Origin: Bedellia somnulentella
Taxonomy: Eukaryota > Arthropoda > Insecta > Lepidoptera > Bedelliidae
Reading direction: 5' to 3'
DNA length: 64,000 bases
NCBI GenBank assembly: GCA_963576735.1
Contig: OY755186.1
Coordinates: forward strand, 17,037,970-17,101,969
Of the stretch, positions 37,101-49,100 are shown in pieces. Position 1 is the first letter of the stretch. Each line of letters starts with the position of its first letter. The position numbers and the translations under genes are program-made. Under the pieces are notes generated by a model. It ran no database searches. It had not been told where the DNA came from and saw only the letters and a program-made list of their open reading frames with translations.

Positions 37101-40100
37101 AACGCCTGATTCAATCCAATGCTCATGTGACGTCACAGTAGGTGGAAAAATAATGGCACGCTTGGTTTCTATACAAGGAATGACACTTGCGTTATCTATT
37201 CAAATACAGATCTGTGCCCTATACCCTTAGTCGCCTCTGATGATAACCCACGGGTAGAAATGGGGTAGTGTTATTCTAAACCGACACTACACGACCTATT
37301 CAACTACTTCAAAATAAAGTCTCCTTTTAAAGTATTAGTTGGTGCTGGCCCTGTGAACTGTGCAGCTTAACCATAACTTTATGTGTTTGGGCAGCTGAGG
37401 CGGCCCTGGCGGGGCAAAGGTAGGAGAAGAAAATGTCCTAACAAGGTGACCAAGCGGAATGCTTATGTCATACAGTACTCTCTTCGAGAAGCCAATGCTA
37501 TAAGCAGGCCAGGGAGGTTCTCATTTAGTTTTTTTCGACCTCCTTCCTGTCCATACCATCTTATTCTATTCCTATCGAAGTCCTAATTATTATTATATTT
37601 ACAATATTTTTATATTTTTCAGTCCCAACCGGCTCAAAACGTCCAAGCGCAGCGCACCCGAACAATAAGCGGTCCACAGAAACGCGCCACTCACATACAC
37701 AACGAACCCGTGTTCAATCAAGGTGACTTTTAAATTACATTTTATATGCTGTTTGTCGCTGGTAGTATTTATTTGCATGACAAATATAGAAAGGGCGTTG
37801 TGAACTGAGTCGTCAGCCATATCAATCCTATATGAATATCTCGATTGCACGAACCGGTCTTGCAGAACTCAGTTCTCCTGTTCACTTGTATGTTTTTTTT
37901 TATTAATTATATAAGAAAGAGGTTCATGCACTCTTACGTATAGAATATGAATGTAAAAAACGGTATAAGCGCAAATTTCTTAAAACTTTTAAAGTCCTTT
38001 TTCGTTTTAATAAAAAGATGCTACTGCAAGTATACAAGTCATTTCTGATATTTGTGACGAGAAGTAAAAAAAATCGAGATTGTCGCTCTAAGTAAATGTA
38101 ATGTTTGATTTATTCAAAACATTCCACCCACAAAACGAAGTTGTACCTAGAATTGTACCTATTTTTAATTTTATTGTATGTTAGCAGGCCAACCAGCGTA
38201 CGACAACTCTCCATCCTGGCAAGCTCCTCCGCGACCGCCGTCCGCCACACCGCATCCGAGTAAGTTAACATCATCATTAAAAGCTGAATAAAAAATATGT
38301 AGTTTCGACTCTTTAATCTTGTTAATCAGCTTCGTTTTCATTCCAAATTAGAACACGGCAATTGACTGCAACTTCTTCTCTTGATCTTAAAAACGGAACC
38401 ATTATAAAACCCATCTTTGTTTAATAGTGTAAGAAAATGAATGCAATAAATTTTGCAATATTATTTTAAAATAAAATCTGTGTATTTATTCCAGGCGGCG
38501 GTATAACCGGCAGATCGAAATACAAAGTGGATCCATCCGTGCAATCTGCGCCACAATATGGTCAATACAACTTCCACAACGCGATTCCTCCCAACCAATC
38601 ACAGTTCAGCTATCAAGGCCCTATTCCCGACCAATTTAATGCTGCCAGTGTTCCTAGCAGCAACTATAACCCGGTCAACCAAAACTTTAACCCAGGCAAC
38701 CCCAATTTTAACCCGGGTAACCCCAGCTTTAACCCGGCCAACCCCATAGTTCCTTCAAACAACTATAACCCGTCAATCAATGCAAATAATAGTTTTAATG
38801 CGAACAAACCTTTAGTCCCACCTGCAAATAACTTTAACGCTCCTTTACCCCAGAACAATTCGTATAGCCCGCCAGTTAACCCGTTAATACCATCGAATAA
38901 TGTAATGAACCCTACGAATAGTTTTAACCCGACGAATGGTAACTATTTTACCCCGACTGCCCAAGAAGTGATTCCCCCGGGCCCGGTGGCTCCGCCTAAA
39001 CCCGTGGCCCCGGGTTGGAATGACCCACCACCTATGACTGCATCAAGACCTAAGGTAAGATTTTTGGTTTAAGTTGTAGATGCTTAAATCATCAGATTAG
39101 CTACTTCTTGTCTTGACTGATATTTCCGGTCCGAATCAAAATGTACGGATCTACTGTATAATTGTACAGCTACAGAACACACTTTAGCAAAATGACACAG
39201 TATTAGATATTAATCCTTAAGTGCCTAGTATTATTTATTTAATATTTTTTGTGGTCTATTGAGCGTATCAGGGCTTGAAAGATCTAAAGTGGCGGTCACG
39301 TAAATGCGTGCAGGCTGCGAATAAATTAGGTTAAATAGTTAAACCATTCACGGTAGAGCCTATTTAGAGCCTTTACTAATAGGGATAAACAATGATTTTT
39401 TTATACAGAGTTGACATATTTAGATTTTTGCATTACTGTCCCTTACGATTGAAAATGGTACGAATTTACGATATTATTAGCTGAAAAATGTGTCTATTTA
39501 AAGAGTATCTACGATGCATTGCTCCACGGAGAAATGTCAGCCTTACACGCGGGAACTAGGAAATGGAATCACATTATCGAGAATAGGAGACATACGGAGG
39601 TATATGAGTGAGTGAATGAATGATAATACTTGCCAAAGAACTTGGTAAGACGTTTGTGTGTGAAGTTATTCGAAACAGTCTTCGCATGACGTGCGTGCTG
39701 GAGTGTTCAATGCATCTTGTAACAAAATATTCATTACATCAATACTTTTTTGTGTTAAGGTTAATTTCCCAAATAAGATAAAAAAAACTGAAGGCAATCA
39801 ACTGTCTGAACTGAATTGAACTGTCCGCCAATGTATGGATTTTGATTTCTTAGAAAAAATACACTGTTATTACACATTTATATCATAACATCTTTCCTTA
39901 CAAAAAGTAAGAGATCCTAGTCAGAATTTATTGAGTAACAACCCCGACATAATTGCAAAAAATAAATGTACAGCGTAAAAGCAAATTCGAGTGTTAATCT
40001 ATCTACAGCTTTGTAATACTAATCTGAACTCCTGAATCTGATCATTGTTAATGAAGCTAAACATAATAAGTACATTAAACCTATTAAAAAACTTAACCTC

Positions 40101-43100
40101 CCAATTTTTGTTTGATATTATGTGATCTTTGTTTTGCTCCAACCCCTGAGTTATTTGTGGTGTTCAATTACCAGTATCACTAAAGCATGAACTTCAAGTG
40201 TTTAATTTGTTTTGTCAAGTTCAAAATACACTTTTGGACGTTAAACCAGGATATCTTCTGTAGTCCTCGCAATTTGGAAATCGCGATATATAGCCATTTC
40301 AAACTGATAATAATTGATGCATTTAAATCATGTTTATATACTGAATAGTACCTACCCTGATTTTAGATATACTGTAGTAAATCATGGTCTGTTAAATCAT
40401 CGGTTAAATTCATTTACATTCTCGTTCCATCTCCTCTATTTTGAAATAAACATGACTTCTTTATAATAAGTTTTACTACCATTTTATTAGAAAAATTAGC
40501 ATACATAAATAAAGTTAAAACAAAACAATACAAAGCAAATATTCTCATCATATCTTGGCCAGAAACCAAACTTAAAATTATATCCTTTTTTTCCTAGCCT
40601 AAACAAGATTTGCAGCAGCAAGCACCAATAACCCATCCACTATTCGGCACAGAGCCGCCACAACACATACCGTTAAACCCGAGCCAAGAATATGGCAACC
40701 AATACCCAGGAAACCAATTCCCTGGCAATCAATATCCAGGAAACCAATTACCAGGCAATCAATTACCGGGCAACCAATACCCTGGCAACCAAGTCCCGGG
40801 CAACCAATATCCGGGTAATCAGTATCCGGGCAACCAACCCCCGGCTAATCAATATCCGGGTCAATACCAGCAGAGTTATCCTACAGCGAATTCACCCGGG
40901 TTTACTAAGCAGGTATGTTTTACAATTGTCATACACATAACATTATTTGAACACACGTTCATCCTTGTAAAACATACTTAAAGTTCTCCCATTTCCATAG
41001 AATCTTTAGCCAAAAGTAGCAAAGAGTTTGACACACTCAGTCCGCTGGGCCGTTGACATTGCGGCTAACCTATATATGTATACTAGACAGCCGACTAAAA
41101 GAAGCCGACATACGTCGGCGCCCCGGCGGGCGCAAAAAACCAGCCCATCATTGGCATTCTACAAAAAAAAACGACTTATTTTTTTTCTTTTAATATTTTT
41201 ATCAATTAGGCTCAGTTCATCACAATACTACATTTGCAAAACACGTATTCATAATAATATAAGTAAGCGGTCGCTTAGTGCTTTAAGTTCTATTATTATT
41301 AAGTTAAATTGATGATATCTACCAAGCGCCATATGGCCCAAAATATACAGAAACAGTTCCGACATTACAATTTATCGTCTTCCTCATGTATTGTGTGTAG
41401 TCAGTCAGTGAATTTAATACATCAACTGGCCTTCAATTTAATAATGTACTTTTAATGAATATTTTTAAAATAGATTATCACTTTACATTTTTATAAGCTA
41501 TATATGATCTCAATTTCATATTCTTCCGTCAGTCTAATTTTAAAAAGGTTTGTAAAGATTTGTTGAACTAGTTATGAAGATATACAAATAATATTATATT
41601 CATTCATATTTTTTTTCTTTACAGCAACCCCCGGCGCCTGTAGTAAAACCTCCCCTACCCGAGCACGTGGTCCCGTTGAAGACCACGCTGGACTCCATCT
41701 GGGAACTATGCAACGCCAGAGCTGCTAACCCGGTCAGTATACTCGTATAAGAAAGAAACATATTAAAAAAATAAGAAAATCTTCCTTTTTATGTTTTTTG
41801 GAAATGGCTACCCTACTTGTATGTATGTATTATCTTTATATAAACACTAGCTTTTTGCCCCGCGACTTCGTCCGCGTGGACTTCATTTTTTGCATCCAGT
41901 TTATATAATACCAAAATACCGAAACACTATCTCAACTTCTGTTTTTTATATTTATAATCCCGCGGGCGTTGTAAATGACATAAAGGATATTGAGGCTTTT
42001 TAAGTGATTGTTGGGCGATGCAGTTTGTGACCCATCACTAACAACCTTTATTAACCTATCTTTTATCAATATATTTCCAAAATTGGATGAAGAATTAGTA
42101 TCTCCGAAGCTATGGCTACCCTTTTATGGAATTTATGGTTGTTAGCATATACTCATGAATGATTGATAGATGGATTTCATAAATTCAATCGCACCAAGTT
42201 TTATTATAAAATGTAAAAAAACTCTATATTAACTTTCATTTGCTATATCAACCCGTTAGGGGTTGAGTTCCAAAAATTCCTTTTTAATTGTTCATAAGAA
42301 TCATGAAACAAATATACCAAGTTTTTATGTTCAGAAATGAGAATATCTTTAGTAAGTACAGATACGGATAGTAGTTTGGCGCTGCGGCGACGGCCCGGTG
42401 CTGCCCCCTACACTGACCGTTGGTGATAGTGGGAGAGCTTGCAGCAATTGCTCGGCAATGTAGGGATGATTAGTGGTGGATCTCCTTCCAAAATAATCGC
42501 TAAATTGAAGGGATAGTGCTTGTTATTATTATATATAGTGTTATTTTAAGCTAACAAAACATTTTTTTACAAAAAGCTTGAATTACCTGAGATACGAACC
42601 CGGGACGATTGATTCATAATAGTTCTAATTAAATATTTTTACACCTCCTCCGCATTTACACCTCCGCACTTTGAATGCGGAGGTGTAAATGCAGTAGGTT
42701 ACCGCAAACTCGGCGATAGACGGTCCAAGTGGCGGTGCATGTCGTGTCGCAAGGATGAGAAGGGGTTATCCTTGAAGGTGCCTAATAGCAACACTCCGTC
42801 TACTTCCTCCCCATCCATAGAAGCTCTGCATGATGATCCGCAGTCTCCTGGTCTTGTAACTCAAAACGTTATCTCACCCACAACACCGGCTGGACCGCCT
42901 GACAACGAAGCCTTGTTCAGTAAACTCTTAGCCATTGAACTCAAGTTGAGTGAGTTAACCACCCTTAAGCAGGATGTTTCGTCCATCAAAGAGACTCTGA
43001 AATCACAGACTGATCGTTTTGATGACTTATCTAAACGCCTACATAAATTAGAGGATAAGTTCAAATCTTTAGTGTCCGTTAAAGCCGAGGTAAATGAGCT

Positions 43101-46100
43101 GAAGGAAACAATAAAGTCCATGCAAATGAACAATTCCAGAACTGATCAATGGGCCCGTCGTTCAAATTTGGAGATTTCGGGTGTGCATGAAGTTTCTGGT
43201 GAAAATCTCATTCACGTTGTGTCCAAGATTGCGGAACAAATCAACTTCCCTATAAAACCTGAGTTGGACATCGACTTTGTAACTAGAGTGCAACGTAAAG
43301 ACACGAAAAATGCAGCTCCAAAATCAATAATTGTAAAGTTCCAGGCCCGCTACAGGCGTGACGAGTTCCAGAGTTGTGCAAAACGTTGTGAGCTCACAAC
43401 TACGGCAGTAGGAATACCTGGCCCCACCTCGAGAATTTTCATCAACGACCACCTAATATCCACCAACAAACAGCTTCTATCTCAAGCTAAACAGTTAAAA
43501 AGAGACGGTGTCGTCAAATATGTTTGGGTGCAAAAGTGTCAAGTTTTGTGTAGAAAAGACGATAAATGCCGTATATTTAATATTCAGTCTGAAAGTGATT
43601 TTTTAAAGCTAAAGTAACAGTTCTGGCCGTCCTTATAATTATACTTAATTTATTTTATTTCACACACGGTATTTGTAACGGTTATTGTACATTCCTACCA
43701 CCTAATTTTCATATTATGTCATACAAAGTATTTATTCATAACCTATCAGAACTTAGGTTCTCTGATATTTATTATTTTATTACTATATTTAATATGTATT
43801 TAAATACTATCTCTTTATTTTCGTATTGTATGTATCAATTTTTATATTTATCTACTCTCAACCCACCTACTTCAAACAATTTAACGTCGTTCCATATTTT
43901 ATTGACTGGTCCTAACAACTTACACCAAGTTATCTTAAAAATTCAACAAATACGCTCTATTTCCATAGTAAATACAAAATATTTTCACAAAGCATACATT
44001 CAAGATAATTTTAACGTAACAATATACAGTCTTATATTGCTAAAAAATCTTATATCTAACATTCCGTTTAATAAATCGAAAGTGTCGCTTCTATGCCAGA
44101 TTAATAACTACCTTCAGTTCTTCTTTTTACCACAGTTAATTAAATTTTCGTATGTCCCTGTACCACGTCTTAGTTCTCGTTTAAAGCTGCATTATAGCAG
44201 ACGTGACCTTGTCACACACTTTGTAGTCCTATCATTAGTGAAACCTAAAAAAGTACTTTATTTAAAAGTACTCAATATCGCTTACTATATCCAGAATGGG
44301 TTTTGACATAATCTATCAGAATGTTCGCGGTTTGCGAACGAAATCTAGTTTATTCTTTCAAAGTGTTGTGAACAGTGATTACGACATAATTTGTGCAAGT
44401 GAGACGTGGCTGCTACCTGGGATTTTTGATGGTGAGTTGTTTGATCACAGATATAATGTATATAGGCATGATAGACCGTACGGTGAACGCAGCGAGGGGC
44501 GGGGGGGTGGCGTGTTAATCGCCGTCCGTAGTGATTTAAAAGTTACGCTAAGACAAGATAATTTCTCTCTTCCCGCTATTGCTGGCCTTGAAGTGGTTTG
44601 CATTTCACTGAAAGGTGGATCAGAATCAATGAAATGTCCGTACAAACAGATTCACTTAATATTGTTACGATATCTGTTCGCAAGTAGGAGATAGGATTTG
44701 CCACTACTAGATAACAGATGGCGTTACTAGTATTTTAATAAGTAAACAAAAGGAATTACTAGATGTTTCTCGAATATCGACTTTTCGAGAATGTGGTACT
44801 AGAACTTTCTGTAATATTCGCGTATTTGAGATTTGGCATATATAAAGAGCGACGCGTGCTACGGAGTTATTCGAGTGCGAAGAACTAAAGCGAGAACAAG
44901 CGAAATACTAGAGCGAAGAAATTAAATACGACAGTGCAGTGATATACGGATTACGGAAATAAGCTTAACGGTGTGGACAGTGTTACTATAACGGAGTAAA
45001 TTAGTGTTGTTAATTAGTGCGAGTATCGATAGTTAATTATCGATAGTGTTTGTTGTGTTGTGTAAAGTGCGTTATTGGTCAATAAATATAATTACACCTT
45101 ATTGCACGAAAGTGTGACTGGTATTTATCAAATTAAGAACCCGGTACGTAACAATTGGTGACAGAAGTGGATTTGAAGATGCCAGTTATGCCGAAGGAAG
45201 ACGGAAGAGAGGGTGTGAAGACACGCGCTCAGAAAGCCGCAGAGGGTGAACAGCTGTCGGAAATGAGGTCATCGGTCACGAACCCTCGGAGTGACATTCC
45301 AGAGGAGACGTCCGCGGTGACTAACGCGCCGTCTACATCAACGGCGCCGGCGGCCGCAACTAATACTGACTTGGCGATGATAGTTGAAATGTTTCAATGC
45401 ATGCGTGAAGCACAACAAAGTATACAGGATGTTGTGAAAAACATACATTCGGAGGTACAGGGTGTTGTGAAACAAGAAGTTCGTGAGTTGCGCAAGGAAC
45501 AGCAAACTAAGTTCTCACAAGTTCTCACTGCGGTCAATGAAGTCAGTGGTCGGGTGGTTACTGTGGAAAAAGACGTAGAGCAGATGAAGGAGCAGGTAAC
45601 CACTATTGAGAAAGATGTCGATGACATGAAGACCGACTTCCGCGGAATGGAGAAAAGGGTTCTGCAGCTTGAATCACGACCGGTCAAGGTTGTCTCCGGT
45701 GAGAATGTAGTAGCTGTCCATGGTCCTCATGTGAAGGTTCCTCCCTACGACGGAACAACATCCTGGTCGGCGTATAGACATCAGTTCCAGACTGTTGCGG
45801 CTGCCAATGGTTGGACTGATGAACAGTGTTTGACTGCACTGACGGTGGCGCTCCGATGTCAAGCACTGTCAGTAATAGAGGCGCTGCCGACTCCGAGTGG
45901 TGGTTTCAAGGACCTGCTGGATGCGTTGGAGTTTCGCTATGGAGAGCGACACCTGGAGCACGTGTTCCGCGCTCAGCTGCGTGATAGGGTCCAGCGTTCC
46001 GGAGAGGGACTTCAGCAGTGGGCCCTTGAAATCGAGAAGCTCGTCCGCAAGGCCTATCCCAGTGTAGATCCGAAGACGGTGGAAATGAACCTGGTGCAAG

Positions 46101-49100
46101 CATTCGTCGACGGCATCAGAGATATCGAAGTGAGAACAGCGGTGAGACTTCAACACCACACGTCTCTCAAGGATGCCTTGGCGAACGCTCTAGAAGTTGA
46201 AGCTTGCCGCCAGGATACGCGCCAAACTCATCGACTTCGTGAGATTGCGGAAGCAAATGAGGACGTCAAGGTCATCAAAGCACCCGTCGGAAGGAGTACT
46301 GGACCGATTTGTTATGGCTGCGGGAAAAGGGGCCATTTGAGATTAAGTTGCCCGCTGAGGGAAAGAATGCAAGATGTACATTCCCTAGTGCGTGAAAATG
46401 GTTTACATGCTAGTGAAAAGATGAAAACCAGATATGACCGTAAAGCTAACACGCCGCGTTTCGAAGAGGGTATGCTCGTCTGGTTACACAATCCAACTCG
46501 CCAGAAAGGGAAGTCCCCTAAGTTACAAAATAGGTGGGAAGGACCGTACAAGGTGGTCACTAGAATAAACGATGTAACGTACAGAATTCAACGCCAACCT
46601 AGAGGGGCTTCGAAAATAGTTCACATCGATCGACTTGCGAAGTACCATGGAAGCAATAATACTCGGGACGAGTATTAATGTAAGGAGGGGGTAATGTTAC
46701 GATATCTGTTCGCAAGTAGGAGATAGGATTTGCCACTACTAGATAACAGATGGCGTTACTAGTATTTTAATAAGTAAACAAAAGGAATTACTAGATGTTT
46801 CTCGAATATCGACTTTTCGAGAATGTGGTACTAGAACTTTCTGTAATATTCGCGTATTTGAGATTTGGCATATATAAAGAGCGACGCGTGCTACGGAGTT
46901 ATTCGAGTGCGAAGAACTAAAGCGAGAACAAGCGAAATACTAGAGCGAAGAAATTAAATACGACAGTGCAGTGATATACGGATTACGGAAATAAGCTTAA
47001 CGGTGTGGACAGTGTTACTATAACGGAGTAAATTAGTGTTGTTAATTAGTGCGAGTATCGATAGTTAATTATCGATAGTGTTTGTTGTGTTGTGTAAAGT
47101 GCGTTATTGGTCAATAAATATAATTACACCTTATTGCACGAAAGTGTGACTGGTATTTATCAAATTAAGAACCCGGTACGTAACAATATGTAGCTACTTT
47201 CAAGAGAGTAATAACCATTTAGATAACTTAACATCATTTTTTGAGACCTTATCCGAGGCAATGTTGAAAAACCCGGACGATGCATTTATTTTACTTGGTG
47301 ATTTAAATGTAGGTACGGCCATTTGGTCCAAAGTTGGACCTCATGAGTCTTGTGTAAAACTATGTAACCCATTAGAAAATAACAAAATTTCTATTATTGC
47401 CGATTTCCTAGATTTTACAGGGTGTAGTCAATTTAATAATATTCATAACCATAATGATCGATGCCTTGACCTTGTATTTAGTAATTTACCCTGTAAAGTT
47501 TCGCGTTCTTCCTCACCACTGGTACCTGAGGACCTACACCACCCAACTCTTTCCGTGTCTGTCACTTTAGAGCTTCCAAAAGACCTGCAGCCCCCATCTC
47601 GTTTGCGCTGGCGGTTCCATGCTGCTGACTTTGATAGTATCCACCATGCTGTCACTAATACCGATTGGGACAAATTGTTCGCTGGTTGTGATATTAACGA
47701 GGCGACTGATATCTTTTATGAGCAATTAATTGGTTTAATTAATATGTATGTACCTTCAGTAATTGACAAACATAACGACAATTACCCAATATGGTTTAGC
47801 AAGCCATTAAGAAAAATAATTAAGGAAAAACTTAAGGTACATAAAAAGTGGAAAATATACAAGCGGACAGTTGATTATGAACAGTTTAAACTTCTAAGAA
47901 AGCGTCAGAAATTGGTGTCTAAATCGGATTATGACACGTACATTAATTCTGTGGAGGAAAATATTAGCAAAAATAGTAAAATGTTTTGGAATTATATCAA
48001 GTGCAAACGTAATTCGAGTAATATTCCTGATACTATGTTTCTTGATGGTGTGAAGGGTGATACTGGTATGCAGATCGCTGAATTATTTAGTACAAACTTT
48101 AGAGCCGTTTTTGAAAAAGATATTAGTAACTACACATCCCAAGAATGTCATAGCTCTTGTATAAATTTACATAAAATTTCTATCACATTGTCCTTGGTTA
48201 CTCGTTATTTGAAACAATTGGATACTTCAATTGGTGCGGGACCGGACGGTTTACATCCCTTATTTTTACAAAGAATTCATTTATCTATTTCCCGACCCGT
48301 TCATCTATTATTTCAATTATCTATCACAAGTTGTATTGTTCCCGATCGTTGGAAGTTATCCTACGTCACACCAATTTTTAAGACCGGCGACAAACATGAT
48401 ATAAAGAACTACAGACCAATATCTAAAATTTCTGTTCTTCCAAAACTACTGGAAAAAATTGTTTATGATATGATTTTCCCCATAATTAGACCTCATATCA
48501 TAAGTGAGCAGCATGGATTCGTCACCAAACGTTCAACTGAGACTAATGTTTGCGAATTCATTGAGAATGTGTCTGAGGCTATGGATGCTGGTCACCGTGT
48601 AGATGCTGTGTATACAGACTTCTCAAAAGCTTTTGATAAAATCTGCCACTCTATATTAATTGCTAAACTCGAGAACTTTGGTATACACGGAGACCTGCTA
48701 CGTTTGATTGAGTCCTATATACGAGGACGATGGCAAGCCGTAACTGTAAAGGGCTTCACTTCTTCATTTGTGCCAATAACATCAGGTATAATTCAGGGTT
48801 CTCATGTAGGCCCCCTGTTCTTTAATATCTTCATAAATGACATTTACAAAGTATTTTTCCATTTACTCTTTCTTCTATTCGCTGACGATACCAAAATATA
48901 TAAAACTATCACGTGTTACGGTGATTGCCTTGCCTTGCAGTCGGATCTTGACCGCTTTGCTACCTATTGTAGTAATAATAATTTACAACTTAATTTAGAC
49001 AAGTGCCATATTATATCCTTTTGTAGGAAAACCAAATATGATTTATTCCCCTATTCACTTTTTTCCAAAGTCCTTTCAAGAACAAGTGAGGTTAGAGATC

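Larger units (their letters stand above)
44663..47185 (+). mobile_element. Non-autonomous Ty3/gypsy-type LTR element with gag-integrase C-terminal fusion
   Basis: 2523 bp. Two LTRs of 491 bp each (44663-45153 and 46695-47185) look identical, with inverted ends tgttac/gtaaca. Direct repeats of atat (44659-44662, 47186-47189) flank the element. A likely primer-binding site (ttggtgacagaagtgg) follows the left LTR, and a purine tract (taaggagggggtaa) precedes the right one. Between them lies one ORF that lacks protease, reverse transcriptase, RNase H and the integrase core. It would depend on a complete relative for movement. Confidence 0.92.

Noticed and set aside
37394..37418. Small extra Sec31 exon (ctgaggcggccctggcgggg)
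   Set aside because: It lies between gggcag and ggtagg and loosely recalls the QLRDRL region, but only with a frameshift. The frame compatible with exon 14 contains a stop.
43716..44306. 196-residue frame between LINE ORF1 and ORF2
   Set aside because: Low-complexity, AT-driven composition with no domain; it spans the inter-ORF region of the LINE.
45394..46560. Minus-strand frames of 60-97 residues
   Set aside because: Antisense shadows of the gag-integrase fusion frame.
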